A DNA stretch of 64,000 nt from JBALVT01 sp036960305. Lineage in GTDB: Bacteria > Pseudomonadota > Gammaproteobacteria > Pseudomonadales > Halieaceae. The position numbers and the translations under genes are program-made. The notes below the pieces were generated by a model. That model was not told where the DNA came from. It saw nothing but the letters and a program-made list of their open reading frames with translations, and made no database searches. The stretch is from positions 46,673 to 110,672 of the forward strand of contig JBALWA010000007.1 of assembly GCA_036960305.1 (NCBI GenBank). Reading direction: 5' to 3'. Positions within the stretch are counted from its first letter, which is position 1. Every line of letters begins with the position of its first letter. Below, piece after piece: positions 26,460 to 35,144 of this stretch.

Positions 26460-27854
26460 ATGGATTTGGCAATGAAGCTTGCTGATAAGGCCGAACTGGA
26501 GCGCTTTCTGGAGCAGTATCCGGAGATAGAAATGCTCGAATTATTGATGCCGGATATCAATGGCATCTTGCGCTGCAAGCGCATCCTGCGGCGAGAATTC
26601 GACAGCTTCTTTGGGCATACACTCAAGGCGCCGATTACCACCCCTTTTTTGGGTATCCTGGGGGACCTGTACGACGAAACAAATCCGACACTGTTTGCAG
26701 GAGACCCGGACCAGTTGCTACTGCCCGTCAGCGGCACGCTGGCGCCCGTGCCCTGGGTTGATTCCCCCACGGCTCAGGTATTGACGCGCTTCGCCAACCT
26801 CGACGGCTCGCCGGCCTGGCCTGACACCAGCAATGTGCTGGCCACCACGCTGGAGAATTATCGAGCCGACGGACTTTATCCCGTGGTCGCCACCGAATTG
26901 GAATTCTACCTGTTGACATCCGACAGTGATGGCAAGCCACAACCGTTACTGGGGAAGGTGCCAGGTACAAAAAGACCACAACAGGGTATTCAGTACTGTA
27001 TGGCAGACGACTTGTTCGACTGTGATGACTTCCTCGACGATGTACGTAAGGCCTGTGAACTTCAGGGCGTGCCGCTGACGGCAATGCACGCAGAATTCTC
27101 ACCCGGTCAGTGGGAAATCAATACCCATCATGTGAAGGATCCCATTCAGGCCTGCGATCACGCTATGTTGTTAAAACGTATTGTCAAAGGCGTGGCGCGC
27201 AAGCACGGTTTTGCCGCCACATTTATGGCCAAGCCCTTCGGTGACGCCGCCGGCAGCGGCCTGCACATTCACACCAGCGTATATGACAGCGACGGCAATA
27301 ACATTTTCAGTGATCCCAAGGCGGAGGAGCCGCCGGCCATGTCAGATACCTTGCGCCATGCGATCGGTGGGATGTCCGAGACCATGGCAGAATCTATGGC
27401 TATTTTCGCGCCAAATGCCAACTCCTATAGGCGGTTCAAACCGGGCGTCTACGCCCCCATAAGCCCCACCTGGGGCTATAATCACCGTGAGGTTGCCCTG
27501 CGCATTCCGGTCTCCACAGACGACAATCGCCGCATTGAGCACCGGGTTGCCGGCGCAGATGCTAACCCCTACCTGACTATGGCGGCCGTGCTTGCCGGCA
27601 TCCACTACGGTATCAGCAATCGCTGTTCACCCGGGGAGGAAACCTCCGCCGGGGAAGAACTGGCAAGCAGTGATGTCTCATTGCCAAAACGCTGGGATGC
27701 TGCGCTGAATTTGTTTCGGGGCAGTGCGGTACTGCCAAAATACCTGGGAAAGCAGTACTGTGAGGTATTCGCCGACAAGCGCCAGGGTGAATGCGACGAC
27801 TTCCATTCACGTGTTACTGATATCGATTACGATTGGTACTTGCGCGCACTCTAA
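26460..27854 (+). CDS. Glutamine synthetase family, gamma-glutamylamine synthetase (PuuA-like)
   Basis: This 464-residue protein matches the PuuA branch of the glutamine synthetase family. The ATP/glutamate-site region EFSPGQWEIN, the GSGLHIHTS metal/substrate region, NSYRRFKPGVYAP and RRIEHRVAGADANPY are clear. Length is close to the 472 residues of E. coli PuuA. It would join glutamate to a primary amine, such as putrescine, using ATP. It directly follows a PuuB-like oxidase, supporting a gamma-glutamylation route. No PuuC aldehyde dehydrogenase or PuuD hydrolase is visible in the window. ATG 26472 is an alternative start. Its stop shares bases with the stop of the convergent regulator gene. 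Confidence 0.88.
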   Translation: MDLAMKLADKAELERFLEQYPEIEMLELLMPDINGILRCKRILRREFDSFFGHTLKAPITTPFLGILGDLYDETNPTLFAGDPDQLLLPVSGTLAPVPWVDSPTAQVLTRFANLDGSPAWPDTSNVLATTLENYRADGLYPVVATELEFYLLTSDSDGKPQPLLGKVPGTKRPQQGIQYCMADDLFDCDDFLDDVRKACELQGVPLTAMHAEFSPGQWEINTHHVKDPIQACDHAMLLKRIVKGVARKHGFAATFMAKPFGDAAGSGLHIHTSVYDSDGNNIFSDPKAEEPPAMSDTLRHAIGGMSETMAESMAIFAPNANSYRRFKPGVYAPISPTWGYNHREVALRIPVSTDDNRRIEHRVAGADANPYLTMAAVLAGIHYGISNRCSPGEETSAGEELASSDVSLPKRWDAALNLFRGSAVLPKYLGKQYCEVFADKRQGECDDFHSRVTDIDYDWYLRAL

Positions 27855-28621
27855 GCTTTGAAACGGGCACGCCGGTACTGCCCGGGGGACTGTCCTGTGC
27901 TCTTTTTGAAGGCGGCGTAAAAGGTGGATGTCGAGTTGAAGCCGACGCTGAGGGCTATATCGAGTATGGGGGGCGCCCCACCCTCCTTGCAACACAGGCT
28001 AGACATCGCTTCCTTCACCCGGTGCTGGTTGACATAGTCAAAGAAGCTCATCCCGAAGCCTGCATTAATCGCCTGGGACAGATGGTTAACAGAACAGTCG
28101 AGACGAAGAGCCAACTGCGGTAACGAAAGCCCTGGATCCAGGAACACCTTCTCCTGCACCATCAAACGCGTCAGCCCATCCATGACCTTTTGCAAACCCG
28201 CCTCGTCCAGTCCGGATTTCGCATAGCGCTGGGAGACAATGCCCCTGCGACTTGCTCGGACAGTATCGGCGTCTTGATAGTAGTCCTCGATTTTTCCGGC
28301 GATCTCGCCCTGCATGGTAATAAACTCAGCGCCCATCCAGCCGGGGTTATCACCCTCATCCTGTGGAATGGCGCGATACTGGTAAGCAATGGAAGTCTCG
28401 CCGGTGCAGATCTCCCCCACCAGCTGATAACGGTTCTTATCCTGGGCGAAAAACTCCTTTAAATGCTCAATAAGGCCATCCCTGGTCAATTCGTGCTGAA
28501 TAGGGATATCGAAGTAAACACCATCCAGGCTAAGGTGCTCGGCTACACTACCGGCATCGTGCTGATTCCATGCATCGATATAGCTACTGACAAAATCCCT
28601 GGAAGTGGCTTCAGTATTCAT
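27851..28621 (-). CDS. SnoaL/NTF2-like domain fused to AraC-type DNA-binding domain
   Basis: This is a 256-residue two-domain protein. Residues about 1-125 have the SnoaL-like (NTF2 fold) pattern, for example FVSSYIDAWNQHDAGSV and YFDIPIQHELTRDGLIEHL. Residues about 155-256 are an AraC-type double helix-turn-helix, with LALRLDCSVNHLSQAIN and DIALSVGFNSTSTFYAAF. The usual AraC cupin sensor is missing; the SnoaL-like fold, which can bind small hydrophobic ligands, would replace it. It overlaps the upstream hydroxylase-like gene by 4 nt (ATGA), so they are translationally coupled. It may regulate the convergent puuB-puuA unit; that is inference. Confidence 0.85.
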   Translation of the reverse strand: MNTEATSRDFVSSYIDAWNQHDAGSVAEHLSLDGVYFDIPIQHELTRDGLIEHLKEFFAQDKNRYQLVGEICTGETSIAYQYRAIPQDEGDNPGWMGAEFITMQGEIAGKIEDYYQDADTVRASRRGIVSQRYAKSGLDEAGLQKVMDGLTRLMVQEKVFLDPGLSLPQLALRLDCSVNHLSQAINAGFGMSFFDYVNQHRVKEAMSSLCCKEGGAPPILDIALSVGFNSTSTFYAAFKKSTGQSPGQYRRARFKA

Positions 28622-29250
28622 GCGATCTCGTCTGCCCTCGCCTTGCGGTTTGAGCCGTCAATCAACTCCGGCGGCATATAATCGAAAATAAAATTTATCC
28701 TGAACTCACTGCCCTTGTTCATCACGCTATGCGTCTTTTGATTGTTGATTTCATAGGCCTGACCGACCTGCATTTTATAAGGCCGCCCTTCGATCATAAA
28801 GCGCACACGCGGGTTGGTCTTGATGGGGATGTGAATACGGTGGCCGTGGTGAAAACTGGGATGACTGTCACGATGCGGGGTGATTAATTCACCGGGGAGC
28901 AATTTGGCGGCCATAGCCCGCACGATCGTTCCACCAGGGGCATAATGGTCACGTATGATCCCCTCCATCACCGGTACCGCCTGCTTGGCGAGCAGGTCCC
29001 AGCCGGATTCGCGAGTCACTGTGATATCGGGCCAACCGGAACCGTCAGTAAAAATCAGCACAACCGACTCGGTGCTGCGGTGGACGTCATAATCCTGCTG
29101 CCGCCGTTGATCCTGCTCCCAGGCGGGCTGTGGTAATGCCAGTGTTGCCTCTACGAGTGCCGTGACATCTACTGTGCCAAGTTCCCGTAGCGGCTCGCCG
29201 ATATCCAAGCTGATATCCCTCGTATAGCCAGATTGAAAGATTATCACCAC
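28618..29250 (-). CDS. Aspartyl/asparaginyl beta-hydroxylase-family protein
   Basis: This 210-residue protein has the Fe(II)/2-oxoglutarate oxygenase core of the Asp/Asn beta-hydroxylase family. Iron ligands are H126-R-D128 and probably H174, with R184 (in FRINFIFD) as the 2-oxoglutarate ligand. The alternation HRIHIPIKTNP before the second half is typical. The substrate could be a protein, free amino acid or natural product. The start is GTG 29250 without a clear ribosome site, so it may be shorter. It is the first gene of a two-gene unit with the SnoaL-AraC regulator. Confidence 0.82.
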   Translation of the reverse strand: MVIIFQSGYTRDISLDIGEPLRELGTVDVTALVEATLALPQPAWEQDQRRQQDYDVHRSTESVVLIFTDGSGWPDITVTRESGWDLLAKQAVPVMEGIIRDHYAPGGTIVRAMAAKLLPGELITPHRDSHPSFHHGHRIHIPIKTNPRVRFMIEGRPYKMQVGQAYEINNQKTHSVMNKGSEFRINFIFDYMPPELIDGSNRKARADEIA

Positions 29251-29333
29251 GGCAGTTTAGAAGCCAGAGGTAGCGACCAACCGTAATACTTGAGGCATAA
29301 TGGTATCTTACTTCAGCAGTATTCTTATCGCCT

Positions 29334-30281
29334 ATGAGCATTGAACTTCCCAAACTGATCGCCACCTCAGTAGTCCGTGGCAGCCAACAGGGCGAGAGCC
29401 ACGGCGGTGTATTCAAGATTGATTTTAGCAACCAGGCCTGTGAGCAGGTCATCGACTGGAACAGCGGTGACATCGACTGGGATGGTCGAGGTGCTGACCG
29501 GGGCCTGCGCGGCATCGCTTTTGACGGAGATGATATCTATATCGCGGCCTCTGACGAAATTTTTTGCTATGACCGCAATTTCCAGCTTCAATTCAGCAAG
29601 CGCAATCGCCACCTGAAACACTGCCACGAAATATGCCGAAAGGATCGTATGTTGTTCCTGAGTTCTACCGGCCACGACAGCCTTTTGGCCTTCGACCTGG
29701 ATCAGCAGGCCTTCACCTGGGGGTTTCACCTGCAAAAAACTCAGGGCCGCTGGGGAGGCTTTGCCTTCGACCCTCGCGAAAACTCTGGCCCGCGCAAGGT
29801 GAATGAGCACCATATCAATATGGTGCATGTAGATGATAGAGGGATTTTCCTTAGCGGCCTTCGCACAGGAGCCCTGCTGCATATCAATCGCAATAATGAG
29901 GTGACCGAGGTCTGCCAGCTGCCGACGGGGACCCATAATGCCCGCCCATTCGATGACGGGGTGTTATTCAACGATACAGCCAGTGACTGTGTTCGCTTTG
30001 TTTCACGCGAAGGCAGTGATCGCGCCTGGCCAATCAAGCATTACGACACGGCGGAAATTCAGCAAGCGGGTATTGATGACTCCAAAATTGCCCGGCAGGG
30101 TTTTGGCCGCGGCCTTTGTGTCTATGAGAACCGTGTCGTTATAGGCGGTTCTTCACCATCGACCATCTCCATGTACGACCTGGTGTCCGGAGCAGTGCTT
30201 GGGTCTGTTAACCTCACGATGGATATTCGCAATGCGATTCACGGCCTGGAAGTCTGGCCTTATCAGAACTCTTCGCAATGA
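29334..30281 (+). CDS. Hypothetical beta-propeller-like protein
   Basis: I do not recognise a named family for this 315-residue protein. Repeated short beta-rich units with Asp/Gly turns (IAFDGDDIYIAASDEIF, LFLSSTGHDSLLAFD, LVSGAVLGSVNLTM) are consistent with a beta-propeller. There is no signal peptide, so a cytosolic location is likely. It is divergent from the Asp/Asn hydroxylase-like gene, 83 nt apart, and ends at a strong terminator shared with the convergent TonB receptor gene. A functional link with the TPR-sulfotransferase and hydroxylase nearby is possible but unproven. Confidence 0.65.
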   Translation: MSIELPKLIATSVVRGSQQGESHGGVFKIDFSNQACEQVIDWNSGDIDWDGRGADRGLRGIAFDGDDIYIAASDEIFCYDRNFQLQFSKRNRHLKHCHEICRKDRMLFLSSTGHDSLLAFDLDQQAFTWGFHLQKTQGRWGGFAFDPRENSGPRKVNEHHINMVHVDDRGIFLSGLRTGALLHINRNNEVTEVCQLPTGTHNARPFDDGVLFNDTASDCVRFVSREGSDRAWPIKHYDTAEIQQAGIDDSKIARQGFGRGLCVYENRVVIGGSSPSTISMYDLVSGAVLGSVNLTMDIRNAIHGLEVWPYQNSSQ

Positions 30282-30308
30282 AAAAGGCCGGTAAAAACCG
30301 GCCTTTTT
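30281..30308. terminator. Bidirectional rho-independent terminator
   Basis: AAAAAGGCCGGT and ACCGGCCTTTTT form a perfect 12-bp inverted repeat with a 4-nt loop. A-run and T-run flanks make it work in both directions, between the convergent propeller-like and TonB receptor genes. Confidence 0.92.
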
Positions 30309-30324
30309 CATTCAACTGCGTATT

Positions 30325-32844
30325 CTACCCTCCCCAGCGCTTAACAAACCGGATGCCGTATTCCCGAGGACGATTGGTATAGGTTTTCTGCACATGCGGC
30401 CGTCCCTCAGCAACATTAGCCATACCCCACTCAAACAGCCCGCTCTCGTTGGTATAAACGGCGCGCTCATCCGTCAGGTTGTTCACGAACAGGGAGACAT
30501 CCCATGAATTACCGCGAACACCGAGGATAAGGTCACCGATATTATAGGAATCATTTTTCAACTGGGGGTTTGGGCTACTGCCATCGGCCGGCGTCTCTTC
30601 CAATGTATTGACGCTGGCGCCGGTATAAGACCACTGCAGTCGGGCGTAAACTGATTCACCGTAGTTTTGAATGGGCCGCTCGTAGTTAAGCCAAGCCGCA
30701 CCGGTCCAGTCAGGCGTGATAGGTAGATTCTGACCCTTGACCACATTCGGTATGCCGTCACCATCCAGATCCTCCGTGGCATCATTTTCCGCTTCCAGCC
30801 ACTCTGCATTCATACCGAAGACAAAGTTCTCGTTGATCGCCCAATCAAACTCCATCGAAGCGCCGAGAATGTGCGCGTCGCCGACATTGGCCACTACTTT
30901 TTGCCAGGGCTGGCCGCACAAACCTGGAATATCATCCCCGTCAGGACAGGCGATGTAACTGGGATCAACCAGTTCCAACTGGTAATCCTCCCAGTCCATA
31001 TAGAACAGGGTGATGTTGGCGCGACCGGCGCCACCAAACAGGGTGGTTCTAGCACCTGCCTCATAGTTGGTCATCTTGTCAGCGCCGAAGTTAACTGGGA
31101 AGAAGGGCTCGCCCCGGCTGCGGTTGGTACCTCCCGGGCGATAGCCTTCGGTCCACAGGGCATAGCCCATCACATCATCGGTAAAGTTATAGGCTACCGA
31201 CAGTTTCGGGCTGAACTCGGTTTCAGACCCTTTGTGCTCGGGTACTCCGTCGGCAAACTCTTCCGAGGTATAGCTGCTGGGCTGCTGGACAAAATACAGA
31301 TTGGTATTATCCCGGTCAAAATAACGCCCACCGAAAGTCAGGTCCAGTTTCTCGCTGGCATGCCACACGACTTCACCGAAGACTGCCATCTGTTGCCACT
31401 CGGTAGCGCTCTCCTCGTACCAGGTTAACCGCGCGTCCGGGAGTGTTTCACCGGTACTCCATTCGGCGTAGTCCAGCGCGATGGAATCCTGAAAGTCGTT
31501 GGTGGTGGGCTCACCAAACCCGGACTGGTAATCATTGTTACTCTCCTCGTAGTAGAGCCCCACCAGCCAGTCAAACGTATCACCCGCTGCCGACAGACGA
31601 ATCTCCTGAGAGAAGCGGTCCTGTTGGTTGAACTCGGTAGACTTGGCCAAGTAGTCGCCATCCAGAGTTGGCGCAGCACAGTAAACCGGCCATATCACCA
31701 CACCAGAGCCACCCGGGCTCGGGTAGTACCAATAGTAGGTACTGGGGTCAAGATCATAGGTCTGGCAATACACGCCGGACCAATAGTGGTGGTAGGCGGT
31801 GACGTCGAAGGACTCATCAAACTCGCGATCGTAGTACGAGGTTGCCGACACCAGTTGGGCAAAGCCCAGGTCGCCCTCAATAGTCAGGGAGTACAGGTCA
31901 TACTCGTCCTCGCTCCAGTTGTCGTGGAAGCGCACGGCCTCCAGGTCACCCACGTAGGGGTCATAGGCGCTGTCACCCTTGCCGTCTGTCTCCTGGTGGA
32001 GTGCTCCCAGGGTGGCAGACCAGTCCTCGCTGATATCCCACTTGAGAGCTACACGCCAACCAACGGTATCCAGATCGTTCCAGTCTTTCTCTACATATTC
32101 ACTGTTGTCCAGGGTGCCAAAGCCTGAGGGCAGAAAGCCGGGGCCGTTAATTATGGAAGTATCTGGCGTGTGGCCGGCAACATTATCAACATAGCCACCA
32201 TCCTTTGAACCGAAGGCAACCACGCGCAACGCCAGTGTGTCTTCGACAATGGGGAAATTGAACACCGCAGAACCGTCCCAGCTACTGGCACTGTCGCTGC
32301 CATCGCGGGCACTCAAATCCAGTACCGCTTCAAAATTTTGCATATCCGGCTTATTGGTGATGATGCGCAGGGTTCCGGCCTGGGCATCGGAGCCGTAAAT
32401 AGTGCCCTGTGGGCCGGCCAGTGCTTCCACCCGCTGGATATCCACCATGCGTACAGAGGGCTGGGAGCCTAGTGAAGTGACCGATATCTCGTCGAGGTAG
32501 ACCGAAGAGGTGGACTGCGCTACATAGCTGCCACCGCCATCAACGGTCGCACCCCGGAACACTACGTTGGAAGTACCGTCGCCGTAATCGATCACGTTCA
32601 CTTCGGACAGAAAGCGCGAGTAATCCGCCATTCCTCGCGCACCCATCTCACGAATATCCTCGCCGGATATCGCCTGAATACTTGCGGGAATATCCTGCAC
32701 TGATTCAGTGCGCTTGCGAGCGGTTACGATAACTTCTTCAAGGACCAACGATTCCGCCATCGCCGCCGGTGTGACTGCGCTGGTGGCTGATGCTACTGCC
32801 GCCGATAGCGGAATTACTGGAAATTTTCTGGCTGCCTGACTCAT
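30325..32844 (-). CDS. TonB-dependent outer-membrane receptor
   Basis: This 839-residue receptor has a signal peptide ending near AAMAES, a TonB box-like EEVIVTARKR, a plug domain with VEALAGPQGTIYGSDAQAG, and a long beta-barrel. GGGGAGAG lies 6 nt before the ATG. The barrel ends near GIRFVKRWGG, without a clear terminal aromatic residue. The class resembles large TonB receptors of marine gammaproteobacteria for which ligands are unknown. It sits between the propeller-like gene and the TPR-sulfotransferase. The ligand could be an amine- or sulfate-containing molecule, but nothing in the sequence shows this. Confidence 0.93.
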   Translation of the reverse strand: MSQAARKFPVIPLSAAVASATSAVTPAAMAESLVLEEVIVTARKRTESVQDIPASIQAISGEDIREMGARGMADYSRFLSEVNVIDYGDGTSNVVFRGATVDGGGSYVAQSTSSVYLDEISVTSLGSQPSVRMVDIQRVEALAGPQGTIYGSDAQAGTLRIITNKPDMQNFEAVLDLSARDGSDSASSWDGSAVFNFPIVEDTLALRVVAFGSKDGGYVDNVAGHTPDTSIINGPGFLPSGFGTLDNSEYVEKDWNDLDTVGWRVALKWDISEDWSATLGALHQETDGKGDSAYDPYVGDLEAVRFHDNWSEDEYDLYSLTIEGDLGFAQLVSATSYYDREFDESFDVTAYHHYWSGVYCQTYDLDPSTYYWYYPSPGGSGVVIWPVYCAAPTLDGDYLAKSTEFNQQDRFSQEIRLSAAGDTFDWLVGLYYEESNNDYQSGFGEPTTNDFQDSIALDYAEWSTGETLPDARLTWYEESATEWQQMAVFGEVVWHASEKLDLTFGGRYFDRDNTNLYFVQQPSSYTSEEFADGVPEHKGSETEFSPKLSVAYNFTDDVMGYALWTEGYRPGGTNRSRGEPFFPVNFGADKMTNYEAGARTTLFGGAGRANITLFYMDWEDYQLELVDPSYIACPDGDDIPGLCGQPWQKVVANVGDAHILGASMEFDWAINENFVFGMNAEWLEAENDATEDLDGDGIPNVVKGQNLPITPDWTGAAWLNYERPIQNYGESVYARLQWSYTGASVNTLEETPADGSSPNPQLKNDSYNIGDLILGVRGNSWDVSLFVNNLTDERAVYTNESGLFEWGMANVAEGRPHVQKTYTNRPREYGIRFVKRWGG

Positions 32845-32995
32845 GCGGTTCTCTCCCCAATCGGGGTCTGCGATCGAATTGCGCGATGGCAGACGATTTC
32901 TTCAATTATTATGGTTTTACTCTACCCCACAGTGCTGGAAAAAGCTACAGGCGGCAACCTAGCCTATAGGATGGGAAAATGTATCTTGTCTACCT

Positions 32996-34966
32996 TCAGA
33001 GCAGCGGTTCCAGTACCTCCTGCAATTCGCCCAGGTGTGTCTCGTAGCGCTTCCAGAGATTGACTGATGAGCCGTAGATAGGCTGACGCACCTGCTCCGA
33101 GCTTGCAGTCTTGACGGCCCGTTCGGTTCGATGAAATTCAACGCAAGCCTGTTCAAACGGCAGACCACAGTAATCCAGAATTCGCCGTACCTGTTGCTCA
33201 AGATCATCGACTACGGCCTCGTATTGCACATCCAATACCTTGCCCGGCAATACCTCGTGCCAATGATCCATCAACCGCTGGTATTGTAGGTAGTACTCAC
33301 CAATATCGGTCAGGTCATAGGAGAAAGGTTGCCCACTGGCGAACAGCTGTTTATAGCTGCCAAAGCAGCTGTCGATCGGATGGCGCCGGGCGTTGATAAT
33401 TTTCGCACCGGGCAACATCAGCTGGAGCAGGCCCACGTAGGTAAAGTTATTCGGGTTTTTGTCGATAAAATACACGGCACCCTCCCGGTAGCGCCGGGTG
33501 CGATCCAGGTAATCTCGCCCGAAACGGGTAAACAGCTCTGGTTTCAGTCCCGGGAGGTTGTCGGGGAAGCGTTCACGTTTATTTGCCCTAGGCATGCTGT
33601 GCACGACCTGGGGAAGATCACTCAATTCGTGTGTGCCCTCCACCTGGCTGTGACTGGCCAGGATTTGCTCGATCAGGGTTGAACCTGATCGAGGGAGACC
33701 AACGATAAAAATGGGCGAGCTATCCGTATCGCCGCAGCTTCTGTATCGCTGTAGCAGTTCCGGCGTGAACACTTTTATAACGCGAGAGGTTGAAACCTCG
33801 TTCTCAACCGGGTCGTAGATCTCGGATTTTCTGCGTAATTCATTGCCGCCACTAAAATGCCGAAAGGCCTTATCGTAATCCTCCCGCTTTTCCCAGGCAA
33901 AGCCCAGGGCATTATGCAACTGTACACGCGACAGCTCAGTCAGGTCGTCACGCCCCAACTGGGTCTCCATGGACTGAAGGTCCTGATCGCTGAAACCGTA
34001 GGTCTTCATATTGGCAAGACTCCACCAGGGCTCGGCATTTTTCGGGTTGCGCAGAAGATTTTCGCGGTGTACGGCGATGGCCTCCTCCTGCCCGCCCAGG
34101 GTTTTTAGCTGCTGCGCCAACCCCGATAACGCGCCTGCATGATAAGGCTTCAATAACAGTGCAGCGCGATAGGCCTGTTCTGCTTTTTCCGCCAGATCTG
34201 CCCGGGCCAGGGCGTTACCCAATGCAATATGGCTTTCGGCAATATTCGGGGTTAGCTCTACCAGTTGTCGGGTACTCGCGATCGCATCCTCCAGCTTGTC
34301 CTGCTCCATCTGTGCTGCGGCGAGGTCTAGCCAAAGCCGGGCGTAGTCCGGGGCTATACCCACAGCTCGGCGTAAATACACTTCGGCATCGCCGTATTGG
34401 CTGTGTACTGCAGCTACCTCTGCCAACTTGCGCATGGCCTCCACATGTTCGGGGTCCCGTCGCAAGATATCTCGGTAAATATTCTCCGCCTTGCCCGGCT
34501 CCCCATCTCGCTCCAGCTGCCCTGCTCGGGCGATCTCCTCGGGAAAAGCCAGTACCTGTCGGCGCTTGCCCTGGGCCGGTTTATTGGCAGTCATCATCTG
34601 TCTAGCGCGATCGACGCGCACCGACAAGCCCTCCCGACCCGGATCCAACTTGTCGGCCTGACGGTATGATTTCGTGGCTTCCCCGGGTTTATCCTCAAGC
34701 AGGCATAGATCACCGTGCAGTTCATGCACGAGGCTCATTCCGACATTGGCCGGTCTTGCTGTGTCGATGTATAGCCGCGCCTCACGCACGCGACCAAGGG
34801 CAATACAGGTCTGGGCAGCCTGGCATAACAAGCGGCCGTTTTCGGGGTAGCGATCAAGACCTACCACGCAAATGGAAAAGGCCTGCATAAACGCCTTTTC
34901 TTTCATATGGGCGGTAGCGGCACGCAGGTATTCTTCGGGAGAATCGGGTTCGTTGTGTTCTGTCAT
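32996..34966 (-). CDS. TPR-repeat sulfotransferase
   Basis: This 656-residue protein has a long N-terminal array of tetratricopeptide-like helical repeats (about residues 10-370). A sulfotransferase domain follows (about 415-656). The PAPS-binding 5'-phosphosulfate loop is IVGLPRSGSTLIEQ at about residues 421-434, and a 3'-phosphate-binding region follows around INARRHPIDSC. Similar TPR-sulfotransferases are common in marine proteobacteria. By family it would transfer sulfate from PAPS to a hydroxyl or amine on a small molecule or polymer; the TPRs probably bind a protein partner. GAAAGG precedes the ATG. It is 151 nt upstream of the TonB receptor on the same strand. Confidence 0.9.
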   Translation of the reverse strand: MTEHNEPDSPEEYLRAATAHMKEKAFMQAFSICVVGLDRYPENGRLLCQAAQTCIALGRVREARLYIDTARPANVGMSLVHELHGDLCLLEDKPGEATKSYRQADKLDPGREGLSVRVDRARQMMTANKPAQGKRRQVLAFPEEIARAGQLERDGEPGKAENIYRDILRRDPEHVEAMRKLAEVAAVHSQYGDAEVYLRRAVGIAPDYARLWLDLAAAQMEQDKLEDAIASTRQLVELTPNIAESHIALGNALARADLAEKAEQAYRAALLLKPYHAGALSGLAQQLKTLGGQEEAIAVHRENLLRNPKNAEPWWSLANMKTYGFSDQDLQSMETQLGRDDLTELSRVQLHNALGFAWEKREDYDKAFRHFSGGNELRRKSEIYDPVENEVSTSRVIKVFTPELLQRYRSCGDTDSSPIFIVGLPRSGSTLIEQILASHSQVEGTHELSDLPQVVHSMPRANKRERFPDNLPGLKPELFTRFGRDYLDRTRRYREGAVYFIDKNPNNFTYVGLLQLMLPGAKIINARRHPIDSCFGSYKQLFASGQPFSYDLTDIGEYYLQYQRLMDHWHEVLPGKVLDVQYEAVVDDLEQQVRRILDYCGLPFEQACVEFHRTERAVKTASSEQVRQPIYGSSVNLWKRYETHLGELQEVLEPLL

Positions 34967-35144
34967 GGACCTTTCGTAACTTAGCTGATATACCGGTGTA
35001 TCAGATCACAGGGCCGCTGCGAAATCCAGTCCGGCACAGGGACGGTAGCCTACGCATCACCATATTTCGCAGCGTATAGGCAAAGAAGCCAGAACCCTGA
35101 CTTCCCATTATGCTCGAGAATAACTGGACTCTATTGCAAACCGA

